A DNA stretch of 64,000 nucleotides from Iodobacter fluviatilis (lineage in GTDB: Bacteria > Pseudomonadota > Gammaproteobacteria > Burkholderiales > Chitinibacteraceae), in contig NZ_CP025781.1 in the NCBI RefSeq assembly GCF_004194535.1, forward strand, positions 1,364,001 through 1,428,000. Reading direction: 5' to 3'. Positions 38,156 through 49,391 of this stretch are shown in pieces. A program made the position numbers and the translations under genes. Positions within the stretch are counted from its first letter, which is position 1, and each line of letters opens with the position of its first letter. Below the pieces are notes generated by a model. That model had not been told where the DNA came from. It made no database searches and saw nothing but the letters and a program-made list of their open reading frames with translations.

Positions 38156-38419
38156 TTAGGCCATAGCCTTGATTGCTGCAGACAGACGGCTCTTATGACG
38201 AGCTGCCTTGTTCTTGTGGAAGATTTCTTTATCAGCGATACGATCGATGATGCTGACGGACTGTTGGAAGACAGTCTGAGCCGCAGCTTTATCACCTGCT
38301 TCCACAGCCTTCAGCACCTTTTTGATCGCGGTGCGGAAAGCGGAACGCTGGCTGGTATTGTGCTGGCGGGCTTTCTCAGCCTGACGTGCACGCTTGCGAG
38401 CTTGGGCACTGTTAGCCAT
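38156..38419 (-). CDS. rpsT: 30S ribosomal protein S20
   Basis: An 87-aa, very basic 16S rRNA-binding protein with the typical start [20 protein letters not shown] and the downstream [22 protein letters not shown] with CAGGAG ribosome site. As in many bacteria it is divergent from murJ. Confidence 0.98.
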   Translation of the reverse strand: MANSAQARKRARQAEKARQHNTSQRSAFRTAIKKVLKAVEAGDKAAAQTVFQQSVSIIDRIADKEIFHKNKAARHKSRLSAAIKAMA

Positions 38420-38651
38420 GTTTTGAAACTCCTGAGACGGGCTTGCCCAAAAAGCGGGCTAATTCGGAAACCGGCGATGATAGCCCCACTTTTAGATTCT
38501 GGCAAGCACTTCTAACCAGCGAGCATCAACAAAGCACCACACGCAAAAAAAACGCCTCATTTTCTAGTAAACTCCACCAGCATTCGCATAGCTTGCAACA
38601 CAGATAAGATCCAGCCTTATAATTACGCCCTCACTACTCAAACCCTCCGGT

Positions 38652-40199
38652 ATGAACCTTCTTAAAGCACTGGCCGCAGTTAGCTCCATGACGCTAGTTT
38701 CACGCATATTAGGTTTTGTGCGCGACACCATTATTGCCCATGTATTTGGTGCAGGCGCTGCCACCGACGTCTTTTTTACCGCCTTTAAACTGCCCAATAT
38801 GCTGAGGCGTATTTTTGCTGAAGGTGCATTTTCACAAGCCTTTGTCCCTACACTGGCAGAATATAAAACACGTAAAGGCGAACAAGAAACCAAAGAATTT
38901 GTCGCTAAAATTGCTGGTGTGCTGACATTGGTTTTAGTTTTAATCACCTTGCTCGGTGTTTTAGCAGCACCTGCGATTATTTATTTTTCTGCGGCAGGTT
39001 TTGCCAAAAACCCAGATAAATTCAATCTAGCGGTCGAGCTACTCCGCTATATGTTTCCCTATATTTTGCTGATTTCTCTATCGTCCTTGGTCGGCAGTAT
39101 TCTCAATACCTATAACCGTTTTTCTGTTCCTGCCTTTGTCCCCACGCTTTTAAATATTTCATTTATTGCCTGCGCACTGTGGCTGGCCCCGTTGATGGAT
39201 CGGCCCATTTTTGCGCTTGCGATCGCCGTTCTGATTGGTGGTGTGGCCCAACTTTGCTATCAGCTGCCACATCTAGCCAAGCTGGGGATGCTGATGTGGC
39301 CCAAGCTAGATTTAAAAGATGAAGGGGTATGGCGAGTCATCAAGCAAATGGGCCCGGCTATTTTTGGTGTATCGGTGGCGCAAATCAGCTTGATTATTAA
39401 TTCTAACCTCGCTTCTTTCTTGGCTTCAGGCAGTGTTTCATGGATTTACTATGCAGACCGGCTGATGGAATTCCCAACTGGCGTGCTTGGCGTTGCGCTA
39501 GGGACGATTCTACTGCCCAGCCTAGCCCGCAGCCATGCTAGCGGCGATCAAGTCAGCTACGATCGTTTATTGGATTGGGGCTTGCGTCTATGCATCATGC
39601 TTTGCCTGCCCGCCACGGTGGCTTTAGCCATCCTTGCCGAGCCTCTGGTGCTTACCCTATTCCAAGGCGGCAAGTTTTCTATGCACGATGCCTTAATGAC
39701 CCAGCAGGCGCTGGTGGGCTATAGCGTGGGTTTAATTGGGCTGATCCTGATTAAAATCCTCGCTCCTGCATTTTATGCAAGGCAGGAAATTAAAACCGTG
39801 GTGCGTATCGGCATCATCACGCTCTTCGTCACACTAGCGATCAACCTAATCTTCTTGTATACCCTGCCTTTTAAGCACGCAGGGCTCACGCTGGGGATGA
39901 GCTTAGGTGCATGCCTGAATGCAGGCTTGCTATACCGCACGCTGCGTTTACGAGGCTATTACACGCCACAAGCCGCATGGAAGGGCTTTATGCTGCGCAT
40001 CCTATGCGGCGTAATCGCCATGAGCGCCCTGCTACTCGTGCTATTGCACTTTATGCCGGCTTTTGCCGAAATGAGTAAGCTGGTCCGAGTTGGCTGGCTC
40101 AGTATTTTGGTGGTCGCAGGTGCAGGGACTTACTTTGCATCGCTCTTTGCCTTGGGCTTTAGACCCAAAGACTTCTCACGCAAGGCGATTACGGATTAG
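38652..40199 (+). CDS. murJ: Lipid II flippase MurJ
   Basis: A 515-aa MATE/MOP-like membrane protein that flips lipid II to the periplasm for peptidoglycan synthesis. The N-terminus [20 protein letters not shown] leads into the conserved [15 protein letters not shown], with [18 protein letters not shown] next, about 13-14 hydrophobic helices and [20 protein letters not shown]. Full length. A start-site ribosome signal is weak. Confidence 0.97.
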   Translation: MNLLKALAAVSSMTLVSRILGFVRDTIIAHVFGAGAATDVFFTAFKLPNMLRRIFAEGAFSQAFVPTLAEYKTRKGEQETKEFVAKIAGVLTLVLVLITLLGVLAAPAIIYFSAAGFAKNPDKFNLAVELLRYMFPYILLISLSSLVGSILNTYNRFSVPAFVPTLLNISFIACALWLAPLMDRPIFALAIAVLIGGVAQLCYQLPHLAKLGMLMWPKLDLKDEGVWRVIKQMGPAIFGVSVAQISLIINSNLASFLASGSVSWIYYADRLMEFPTGVLGVALGTILLPSLARSHASGDQVSYDRLLDWGLRLCIMLCLPATVALAILAEPLVLTLFQGGKFSMHDALMTQQALVGYSVGLIGLILIKILAPAFYARQEIKTVVRIGIITLFVTLAINLIFLYTLPFKHAGLTLGMSLGACLNAGLLYRTLRLRGYYTPQAAWKGFMLRILCGVIAMSALLLVLLHFMPAFAEMSKLVRVGWLSILVVAGAGTYFASLFALGFRPKDFSRKAITD

Positions 40200-40271
40200 T
40201 AAATCATCGTTAGGCGGATTTACCCTCCCCTTGCTCGCCACCAGCTCATTTCACGTTAAACAGAGATATCA

Positions 40272-40772
40272 ATGAAGCTGCTAAGAAAAATCATTGTGGG
40301 CATGATGTTTGGATTTATTTGTCATGTTTCTTGGGCTGCGGATGGATTTGACCTGCTGCGAGAAGAGAAGATAGGCAATCTACGGATTGATCTTCCTGAG
40401 AAAGAAGTCAAAAAAGCCATCAGCTGCAAGGAAATACGAGGGGCAGATAAATTATGGGGGGCAGATGGGGCCTATCATCAGGAGTGGGCCTATGCCGATT
40501 GTGGTATTATCCTTGATATGGTTTCAGATAAAAAACGAGGCGCAAAAAAAGTTGCCGCAATTACCTTAATTGCCCCTAGTACTTTAAGCACCCAGCGGGG
40601 CATCCGCATTGGCAGCTCCACTCAAGAGGTGATGAAGGCCTACAAACCTTTTTGGAATGAAGAGGAGAGTGACTCCAATCAGTTTGTAGCAGGTAGCATC
40701 TATGGTGGGCTAATTTTTACCCATAAAAAAAAGAAAGTAAGCGGCATTTTTCTTGGAGCAGCGGCTGAATAA
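40272..40772 (+). CDS. Hypothetical secreted protein, 166 aa
   Basis: A clear Sec signal peptide (MKLLRKIIVGMMFGFICHVS, cleavage likely after SWA) precedes a mature domain of about 140 residues with two Cys (ISCKEI, YADCGIIL) that could pair. Internal pattern IGNLRIDLPEKEV and GIRIGSSTQEVMKAY resembles small periplasmic proteins of unknown function. Family not recognised. It lies after murJ and ends before a strong terminator. Confidence 0.7.
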   Translation: MKLLRKIIVGMMFGFICHVSWAADGFDLLREEKIGNLRIDLPEKEVKKAISCKEIRGADKLWGADGAYHQEWAYADCGIILDMVSDKKRGAKKVAAITLIAPSTLSTQRGIRIGSSTQEVMKAYKPFWNEEESDSNQFVAGSIYGGLIFTHKKKKVSGIFLGAAAE

Positions 40773-40812
40773 GGGGACTTACCGTGACTGCCGAGCCCCT
40801 ACGATTTTCAGC

Positions 40813-40850
40813 AATAAAAAACCCACGAATCGATTCGTGGGTTTTTTATT
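40813..40850. terminator. Perfect 38-bp palindromic terminator
   Basis: Two 19-nt arms (aataaaaaacccacgaatc and its exact reverse complement) meet at the centre, with a GC-rich core and A/T-run ends. It lies 40 bp after the secreted-protein gene and directly before repeat copy 3. Confidence 0.9.
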
Positions 40851-40857
40851 GGGCCAA

Positions 40858-41025
40858 GCAGCCTGTCGGACTTAAGACTGATCTACTGCGGAAAAGCCGG
40901 ATTTGGCCATATTCAACGCATTTTTTCGTTGAATAGCCAGAGCCAGCTATTCGCCTCAAAAATCCGTTAAATCTGCCTCAAACCGGGCTTTCCCTCGCTA
41001 CGATCGCTTAAGTCCGACAGGCTGC
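40858..41025. repeat. Miniature inverted-repeat element, copy 3
   Basis: 168 bp with termini GCAGCCTGTCGGACTTAAG and its exact reverse complement, flanked by AA on both sides. It is nearly identical to copy 2 except for scattered changes and a 6-bp insertion in the central hairpin (GAATAGCcagagccaGCTATTC), which accounts for the length difference. Confidence 0.9.
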
Positions 41026-41034
41026 AAGGCTAAA

Positions 41035-42237
41035 TTACAAAACTTTAGCAATCGCATCCGCTACGTAATCGATATTTTTAGTATTAAGTGCAGCCAAACA
41101 AATACGCCCAGTCGATACCGCGTAAATACCGTATTCGTCTTTCAACACTTCAACTTGCGCCGCTGTCAGGCCGGTATAGGAGAACATACCGCGCTGAGCC
41201 GCTACAAAGCTAAAGTCTTGCGCTACGCCGCGCTCAGCCAGTTTTGCAACCAAGCTGGTACGCATGGCGCGGATGCGATCACGCATACCGGCTAATTCGT
41301 CTTCCCATTGCTGGCGTAGTTCTGGGCTCGCCAATACCGCCGCCACTACCGCGCCACCATGGATCGGTGGATTGGAATAATTAGTACGAATCACACGTTT
41401 CAGTTGGCTCAGCACACGAGCAGCCTCTTCACGACTTTCTGTCACGATAGACAAAGCGCCTACGCGCTCGCCATACATCGAGAAGCTTTTAGAAAATGAG
41501 CTGGAAACAAAGAATTGCAGACCAGAAGCAGAGAACAAACGCACTGCAATGGCATCTTCCTCAATGCCATCGGCAAAACCTTGGTAAGCCATATCTAGGA
41601 ACGGTACTAAATGACGTTCACGGCAGGCGTCTACGACTTCGGCCCACTGCGCATCACTCATGTCCGCGCCAGTTGGATTGTGGCAGCAAGCATGCAGCAC
41701 CACGATAGAGCCTGCAGGCATACTTAACAGAGCGGCCTTCATGCCCACAAAATTAACACCACGAGTCGCTACATCGTAATACGCGTAGTTTTCAACTTTG
41801 AACCCCGCCGATTCAAACAAAGCGCGATGGTTTTCCCAGCTTGGATCGCTGATATAAACACTGGCATTGGCATCTAAGCGTTTGAGCAAATCAGCGCCAA
41901 TTTTCAGAGCACCAGTACCGCCCAAAGCTTCTGCCGTGACCACTCGGCCCGATGCGACTAACTCACTTGTCGCACCAAATACCAAATCCTGCACCGCTTT
42001 ATTGTATAAACCAAGGCCTTCAATCGCTTGGTAGCCACGTGGTGGCTGTGCATCCATATGGGTTTTTTCTGCCGCTTTTACCGCAGCCAGCAATGGGATT
42101 TTGCCATTGTCATCGTAATACACACCCACACCTAAATTAACCTTACCAGCGCGTGTATCGGCATTAAAGGCTTCATTCAGACCCAAAATAGGGTCGCGGG
42201 GGGCCATTTCTACTGCGGCAAAAATCGAGGATGTCAT
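41035..42237 (-). CDS. tyrB: Aromatic amino-acid / aspartate aminotransferase
   Basis: A class I PLP aminotransferase of 400 aa. Visible are LGVGVYYDDNGKIPLLAAV, the ADPSWENH-type loop (YISDPSWENHRALF), HACCHNPTGADM, the PLP Lys in SSSFSKSFSMYGERVGAL and FSYTGLTAAQV. These fit the TyrB/AspC group; TyrB is the usual Neisseriales assignment. ATG 42237 is chosen because GGAG lies upstream and it gives the usual N-terminus. Confidence 0.92.
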   Translation of the reverse strand: MTSSIFAAVEMAPRDPILGLNEAFNADTRAGKVNLGVGVYYDDNGKIPLLAAVKAAEKTHMDAQPPRGYQAIEGLGLYNKAVQDLVFGATSELVASGRVVTAEALGGTGALKIGADLLKRLDANASVYISDPSWENHRALFESAGFKVENYAYYDVATRGVNFVGMKAALLSMPAGSIVVLHACCHNPTGADMSDAQWAEVVDACRERHLVPFLDMAYQGFADGIEEDAIAVRLFSASGLQFFVSSSFSKSFSMYGERVGALSIVTESREEAARVLSQLKRVIRTNYSNPPIHGGAVVAAVLASPELRQQWEDELAGMRDRIRAMRTSLVAKLAERGVAQDFSFVAAQRGMFSYTGLTAAQVEVLKDEYGIYAVSTGRICLAALNTKNIDYVADAIAKVL

Positions 42238-42430
42238 CCGAGGCTCCAAAAAGTAATAGGGAAGGCTGGCTTGTAATTGGCATAAAAGCACAAATTCACA
42301 GTGGCTAATTTTAGCATGCTGAGCTTAAACACGGCCCTTTCCTTGTAAGCTAAACGCTTAAACAAACAAAGGAGCCCTGATCCAGCTGACTATCGGTAAT
42401 GATGCGCACCTAATAGCTGGCGGCTTATCT

Positions 42431-43942
<1,512 letters not shown>

Positions 43943-43946
<4 letters not shown>

Positions 43947-45139
43947 GGAGCAGGATTAACTGCTGGGCGATCATCGCCACTATTAAAGCTATTAAGCACC
44001 AGCTCCCGTTCTATTAACCCTCCGCTTCCCATACTGATATGCCCGCTTAACCCATCAAAATTAATTTCTGCTTTGCTGCTTAATAAAATAGCCAGCTTCC
44101 AAGCATCCACCCCCAGTGCAAATAATCTTTCCACATCGTTGGATGGGGATCGGATGCGATTCAGCAAGGCATACTCGCTATTATCAGGTTGTAAAATCCA
44201 AGGCGTTTCTAAATAACGAATACCACTCATATCCACCATCGCCATTTTACTTAAATTGCCAGGGTTAATTTGGCTCGTGGCAAAAACGGGACGCTCATTC
44301 CCTATAAAAGGCCGAGACAGGCGTGTTTGTCGTGCATTGGCGGCAAAAAACACTGAATCATGCTCGCCATCTTTTAATTGATTACGCAAATCCTGCGCTT
44401 GGCTACGTGCGTCTTTCAGCATAAAAACCTTAGGCAGCACGCTATTTATTTCTTTCCAAGAATCCACAAAGCCCTGCACCATCCTAGCGGATAGCGGGCT
44501 ATCACCTTGCAATACCAAGGGCATGCGCAAGCCCTCATCAAACATCTGCCTAGCCGCTTGCTGTGCCTCTTGCTCTATAGAGAGAGAAAAACTATAGAGG
44601 TGGGCGCGGCGCAAAGTGCGTTCATCAAATGAATTTAAAGCAATCACCGGAATATCAAAATCACCAATATCCGCTAAGTAATTAATCGAAGGCTTAGTTA
44701 AAGGCCCAATCACTGCGAGCGCTCCTTGATCGTGCAGGCGCTGAAACTGCTCAAATACCTCCGCCGGCACATCATCGGTATCAAAAACTTTAACCACAGG
44801 CAATTCAGCATTTCCGTTGGCCGTCGCTGCAGCCAAGACCCCAGCCTTAATCGCATCTACAGCTGGACGCATCACCTTACTTTTGCCTGGTAATAAAACC
44901 GCGATAAAGCCAGCCCCCTCCAAGGGCTTGGTTTGCACACTTGTGTTTACGGGCACACCTTTTTGCTCAACAGCGCTCACCACAGCAGTAGCAATCGAAT
45001 ACGTTGGTTTATTCTCTGCATGAGGTACAACAGGAGCAGCTGCGCAGCCAGCTATGGCAGTTAAGAGAAGAGCACCGTATAGTACGGCTCCTAGCGCACT
45101 GCGCCATTCCGAAGCAAAAAGGAGAGCCTTGGCGTGCAT
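43943..45139 (-). CDS. lpoA: Penicillin-binding protein activator LpoA-like lipoprotein
   Basis: A 398-aa outer-membrane lipoprotein predicted to activate PBP1a. A signal with lipobox TAIAGC precedes a periplasmic-binding-fold domain (AVLLPGKSKVMRPAVDAIKA, GALAVIGPLTKPSI, SVFFAANARQTRLSRPFIG). The N-terminal TPR domain of E. coli LpoA is missing, as usual in betaproteobacteria. Its ATG overlaps the divergent rsmI GTG by 6 bp. Confidence 0.88.
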
Positions 45140-46018
45140 ACCGAATCCATTCCTATTATTAAGTCCGCATTATATGTGGTCGCAACCCCTATCGGTAACC
45201 TTAACGACATGACGCCTCGCGCCATTGCTGCCTTAAAAGGTGCCGATGTGATCGCAGCGGAAGATACCCGAGTCACTGGGCAGTTACTTAAACACTTTAA
45301 TATTTCAACGCCGATGGTGTCTTTGCATGAGCACAATGAACACAGCATGGCTGAAAAACTCATCGCCCGCATGCTTGCGGGTGAAACAATTGCGCAAGTA
45401 TCCGATGCAGGAACCCCCGCAGTATCAGATCCTGGCGCACTGCTCGCCGCAGCAGCCCATGCCGCAGGATGCAAGATCATTCCTGTACCAGGTGCCTCAG
45501 CATTGACTACCGCTCTTTCTGCTAGTGGCTTTGTATCCCCACACGCCTTGTTTTATGGTTTCTTACCGCCAAAAACTAAACAGCGTTGTGATGCACTGGC
45601 GGAGCTTAAAGAACAAAGCTTCATCACTGTATTCTATGAAGCCCCGCACCGTATCGTTGATTGTTTAGCCGATATGGCCGCAGTGTTTGGCCCAGAACGT
45701 GAAGCCGTACTTTGCCGTGAAATCACCAAAACCTTCGAAACTATCCGACGCCTACCACTGGGCGAACTCGCAGCATGGGTGGCCAGCGATAGTAATCAAG
45801 AACGTGGTGAATCTGTGATTGTGGTGAATGCCGCCCCAAAAGCAGAAAAAGCAAATGGCGCAGATTATGACAAAATATTACTCCCTCTAATTGCCGAGCT
45901 ACCGCTCAAACAAGCAGTTGCCCTAGCAGTATCCATTAGCGGGGCACCTAAAAATGCCCTCTATGAACGTGCATTAGAGCTAAAAAACAGCGCAAAAGGC
46001 AAGGAACCTTCGGCTTAA
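45134..46018 (+). CDS. rsmI: 16S rRNA (cytidine-1402 2'-O)-methyltransferase RsmI
   Basis: A 294-aa tetrapyrrole-methylase-fold enzyme with LYVVATPIGNLNDMTPRA, DVIAAEDTRVTGQLLKHF, QVSDAGTPAVSDPGA and FYEAPHRI. The GTG start at 45134 is supported by AAGGAG 9 bp upstream, lying within lpoA coding sequence. It is divergent from lpoA, as in E. coli, where the rsmI gene sits next to lpoA. Confidence 0.95.
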   Translation: MHTESIPIIKSALYVVATPIGNLNDMTPRAIAALKGADVIAAEDTRVTGQLLKHFNISTPMVSLHEHNEHSMAEKLIARMLAGETIAQVSDAGTPAVSDPGALLAAAAHAAGCKIIPVPGASALTTALSASGFVSPHALFYGFLPPKTKQRCDALAELKEQSFITVFYEAPHRIVDCLADMAAVFGPEREAVLCREITKTFETIRRLPLGELAAWVASDSNQERGESVIVVNAAPKAEKANGADYDKILLPLIAELPLKQAVALAVSISGAPKNALYERALELKNSAKGKEPSA

Positions 46019-46089
46019 ACACAGGGCTTGCTGACTCATTCATCTATTTACCGCTTTTTTTATTCAGCATTGGCGAATGCAGCAGCAAG

Positions 46090-46120
46090 ATTGATATAAA
46101 AAATAATCTTTTATATCAAT
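46090..46120. other. AT-rich perfect palindrome upstream of tRNA-Leu
   Basis: ATTGATATAAAA (46090-46101) and TTTTATATCAAT (46109-46120) form a 12-bp perfect inverted repeat around a 7-nt centre. It lies 72 bp after rsmI and 99 bp before tRNA-Leu. It may be a weak terminator for rsmI or a protein-binding site. Confidence 0.5.
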
Positions 46121-46218
46121 ACACTATGTAATACCCTAGAAAACAAAATCTACTTTTTGTAAATAACGCTTGCCAGCGGAAAAGTGTTCCTACATAATTC
46201 GACTCCTGCACTGAACGA

Positions 46219-46303
46219 GCCCGGGTGGCGAAATTGGTAGACGCAAGGGACTCAAAATCCCTCGCCGCAAGGTGTGTCGGTTCGAGTCCGACCCCGGGCA
46301 CCA
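46219..46303 (+). tRNA. tRNA-Leu(CAA)
   Basis: An 85-nt class II tRNA with encoded CCA: acceptor GCCCGGG/CCCGGGC, anticodon stem AGGGA/TCCCT, loop CTCAAAA (anticodon CAA at 46253-46255), long variable arm and GGTTCGAGTCC T arm. It reads UUG codons. Confidence 0.96.
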
Positions 46304-46326
46304 CTCGTTAAGTACATGATAAATTA

Positions 46327-46360
46327 AGGATTTCAAGGCTTAGCCTGAAATCCTTTTTTT
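46327..46360 (+). terminator. Terminator after tRNA-Leu
   Basis: AGGATTTC-aaGGC-tta-GCCt-GAAATCCT followed by eight T, 24 bp past the tRNA end. Confidence 0.8.
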
Positions 46361-46459
46361 TCATCTATTGCATGCCTCACTCCTCCCTTATAACACATAG
46401 CAATACCCCGCCACCCTCAACACAATTAGCTATACTAGCCATTTTGAAGGAGAACTATT

Positions 46460-46927
46460 TTGCAACTCGAACACCTTGTCGCGGTTAACGATCCATCCAA
46501 CGATTTAGTTCTAACTCGCGCCGAGCTTTGGAAAGGGCTATTAATACGCGCCGAATGCCCCGACATCTTTATGTCGCACGTCGACCACGTTGAAATCATT
46601 GAGCGCAGCGCTGTACATCTACTGCGAACAATGATTATCGGCGCAATGCATATCCAAGATCGCATCCACTTAGTGCACGAACAGCACATCCGCTACGATA
46701 CCGAGCCCAATGAGCAACATGGCGGCGGCACACTACTGATGCTGATCGAAGAGCCTGAAACCGACATGCTATTTGTGCGCTTTCATTACCAGACACCTCA
46801 AGATGATCAAGGCGAAGAAGCGGAATATACAAAATTTTTGAAAGCTGCATGGCAGCAAAATGATGTAGAAACCATTAAGAAAATTCGCGAATTGGCTACT
46901 GAAGGTTTGCTAGCGGTAAAACATTAA
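46460..46927 (+). CDS. DUF1857 / AtaL-like SRPBCC family protein
   Basis: A 155-aa protein with the DUF1857 pattern: LTRAELWKGLLIRAECPDIF, a central beta-rich SRPBCC fold and EAEYTKFLKAAWQQNDVETI near the end. The initiator is TTG at 46460, chosen because AAGGAG sits 8 bp upstream and no ATG matches the conserved N-terminus. Its ligand and function are unknown. It stands alone between tRNA-Leu and nagD. Confidence 0.85.
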   Translation: MQLEHLVAVNDPSNDLVLTRAELWKGLLIRAECPDIFMSHVDHVEIIERSAVHLLRTMIIGAMHIQDRIHLVHEQHIRYDTEPNEQHGGGTLLMLIEEPETDMLFVRFHYQTPQDDQGEEAEYTKFLKAAWQQNDVETIKKIRELATEGLLAVKH

Positions 46928-47018
46928 GCACCGAAGACTACGCCAGAGTGCGACCAAGGCGAGCCCAACACCTTGGCTGCTAAACGCTTCTGCGCAGCTA
47001 CAAACCAAGCACAAGCGC

Positions 47019-47789
47019 TTAAAGATTGGTGAAATCAATTTCACCAACATGGTTAAAGACATAATCTGGTTTATAAGGGAACTGCTCAATCATTCCCATA
47101 GTTGATACGCCAGAAAGCACTAAGGCGGTTTTCATTCCAGCCTCCATCCCACCAACAATATCCGTATCCATCCGATCGCCCACCATCAAGGTGTCTTCTG
47201 GGTGTACGCCCAATTTACGCGTTGCAAGTGTCATCATTAGTGCATTAGGCTTGCCGACAATATATGGCTTCTTACCGGTCGCCGCCGAAATCGCCGCCAA
47301 GATAGTCCCAGCGGCAGGCTCACTCCCTCCTTCCACCGGATCAATCATATCTGGATTGGTACCAATAAATTTGGCACCGCCATCAATAAAGCGCACTGCT
47401 TTTTTCATTTGTTCAAAATTAAAGCTACTTGATTTGGCGACAACAACATAATCAGGCTTACTTTCTGAAATAGAAAACCCAACATTATAAAGCTCATTAA
47501 TCAAGCCACCTCCACCAATAATAAATACCGTGGCACGCTCTTTCTGGCTACGTAAAAACATAGCTGTCGCCATAGCGCTAGTAATGAAATTACCCTCAGT
47601 TAAGCCATGAATACCCATCGCTTCTAGTTTTAATTTTAAATCGAGAGACGTTTGCTCTGCATTATTCGTTAAAAACAGAAAGGGCAATTGAGTACTTAAT
47701 AAACGCTGAACAAACTCATTGGCGCCTGGAATGAGTTGCTTACCACGATAAATCACACCATCCATATCAGAAATAATGCTCTTAATCAT
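47019..47789 (-). CDS. HAD-IIA family phosphatase (NagD-like)
   Basis: A 256-aa haloacid-dehalogenase phosphatase with motif I DMDGVIYRG (8-16), the cap region, the motif II segment FLFLTNNAEQT, and motif IV in LMVGDRMDTDIVGGMEAG. NagD-type enzymes hydrolyse nucleotide or sugar phosphates; the substrate here is not known. ATG 47789 is supported by GGAGAT. The longer frame is rejected. Confidence 0.9.
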   Translation of the reverse strand: MIKSIISDMDGVIYRGKQLIPGANEFVQRLLSTQLPFLFLTNNAEQTSLDLKLKLEAMGIHGLTEGNFITSAMATAMFLRSQKERATVFIIGGGGLINELYNVGFSISESKPDYVVVAKSSSFNFEQMKKAVRFIDGGAKFIGTNPDMIDPVEGGSEPAAGTILAAISAATGKKPYIVGKPNALMMTLATRKLGVHPEDTLMVGDRMDTDIVGGMEAGMKTALVLSGVSTMGMIEQFPYKPDYVFNHVGEIDFTNL

Positions 47790-48076
47790 CTTTATCTCCC
47801 TATTTAACAGCGACTTCATCGTAACAGCATCCAACTTGTCATGTCCCAACTTAGCGTAATAGAGCTGTAGTCATCATTATTTTTCTCCGCCATAACGCCA
47901 GTAAATAGTGGCGACTAAGCTCAACATAAATCAGTAATACTATTGTAATTTATCCTACAGAAACAATCAGCTAAGTGCTTTAAACTCGTAAATACTGCCA
48001 TGTTAATCTAAGCCCACTTTTTCAACAGCAAGGCTAGGTATAATCACGCCTCCATATAATTCAAACCGATATCAAT

Positions 48077-48661
48077 ATGCCCCAAAGCCATCACACTCAA
48101 GACCAAACAGCTAATCCTGCTCCACTAGGGCTACTCGGCTTTGGTATGACCACCGTGTTACTGAATTTACACAACGCAGGCGCCATTGAGCTTAGCGCCA
48201 TGATATTAGCCATGGGGATATTCTATGGAGGCATTGCTCAGGTTATTGCAGGGATTTTAGAATGGAAGAAAGGCAATACGTTTGGTACCGTTGCCTTTAC
48301 CTCTTACGGCATGTTCTGGCTCACGCTAGTTGCCCTACTGATACTTCCTAAGCTAGGGCTTGCAGAGTCCGCTTCAGTCAATAGCATGACCGCCTACCTA
48401 ACCATGTGGGGAATCTTTACCGCATTTCTTTTTATTGGCACGCTTAAGTTAAATAAAGCCACACAATTTATTTTTGGCTCGCTCACCATTCTTTTTGCTC
48501 TCTTAGCCGTTGGCGACTACACAGGCAGCGCCACCATTAAACAAATAGCGGGAATCGAAGGAATTGTTTGCGGCGCATCGGCCATTTATGCAGCGATGGC
48601 CCAAATATTAAATGAAATGTACGGAAAAACTATAATGCCTTTAGGTGAAGTAGGCTGCTAA
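48077..48661 (+). CDS. satP: Acetate/succinate transporter, GPR1/FUN34/YaaH (SatP) family
   Basis: A 194-aa inner-membrane protein with six hydrophobic segments and the family signature [10 protein letters not shown] at 13-22, followed by the conserved [13 protein letters not shown] and [11 protein letters not shown]. SatP takes up acetate and succinate, which would feed the aceA-aceB shunt seen at 4-7 kb. The IS3 element begins 3 bp after its stop. Confidence 0.92.
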   Translation: MPQSHHTQDQTANPAPLGLLGFGMTTVLLNLHNAGAIELSAMILAMGIFYGGIAQVIAGILEWKKGNTFGTVAFTSYGMFWLTLVALLILPKLGLAESASVNSMTAYLTMWGIFTAFLFIGTLKLNKATQFIFGSLTILFALLAVGDYTGSATIKQIAGIEGIVCGASAIYAAMAQILNEMYGKTIMPLGEVGC

Positions 48662-48707
48662 TTATGGACACCTTCAATTGAGATAAAATCTTCTCTGGAG
48701 GTAAGTC

Positions 48708-49001
48708 ATGGCCAGTAGTTACACCACTGCATTTCGTGCAGAAGCCGTTAAATTAGTACTCGAACAACACTTGAATGTGCCGCAAGCGATGCCCAAACAG
48801 ACGCTGGATAAGTGGGTCAAATTGGCACAGCAAGGCAAGCTAGCGGGCCTGGATCAACATCGCGTTCAGCCTGTCGACGAGCTCAGCGCCGAGGTCGCCA
48901 GGCTCAAACGAGAACTGGCCGAAAGCAAAATGGAGTGCGCTTTTTTAAAAAAGGCCGCCACGTACTTTGCCAAGGAATTCACGCTAAGTACGCGTTCATG
49001 A
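48708..49001 (+). CDS. IS3-family OrfA
   Basis: 97 aa: helix-turn-helix region (TAFRAEAVKLVLEQHL, KQTLDKWVKLAQQGKL) and a leucine-zipper-like tail (VDELSAEVARLKRELAESKM). The HTH is shorter than usual between residues 23 and 30, suggesting a small deletion. A slippery A-AAA-AAG (48947-48953) would shift ribosomes by -1 into orfB. Strong GGAGG ribosome site. Confidence 0.85.
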   Translation: MASSYTTAFRAEAVKLVLEQHLNVPQAMPKQTLDKWVKLAQQGKLAGLDQHRVQPVDELSAEVARLKRELAESKMECAFLKKAATYFAKEFTLSTRS

Positions 49002-49391
49002 AACAGCAAAGAAAGCAGTATCCGATTTCACAAATGGCACAATGGCTTGGCCTGTCGCGCAGCGGATTTTATAACTGGCTACAGTCCAAATCAGCACCAA
49101 AGCAGGCGCATCGCCTGCTGCTGGAAGTCAAAATACGTGCAGCACATGCGCACGGCAGAATGACTTATGGGCCACGACGTTTACAGAAAGAGCTTGCGGC
49201 TGATGAGGTACAAATTGGCTTGAGTCAATTGCGCTATTTGAGGCGCAGACTGGGTTTGCGCTGCATTCAAGCGAAGAAATTCAAGGCGACGACCCATTCA
49301 AATCATAGCTTGCCAGTGAAAGAGAATTTACTCGGGCAATGTTTCGAACCGGTCAAGCCGAATGAAATGTGGGTGAGCGATATTAGTTACA
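48998..49391 (+). pseudogene. IS3 OrfB transposase, exon 1
   Basis: Starts MKQQRKQYPISQMAQWLGLS, includes the HTH_21 region (HAHGRMTYGPRRLQKEL) and reaches the first Asp of the DDE core in MWVSDISY. The frame then enters the intron after the first base of the next codon. Joined to 51672 it reads DISY-I-PTTEGWLY, the expected transposase sequence. Confidence 0.85.
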
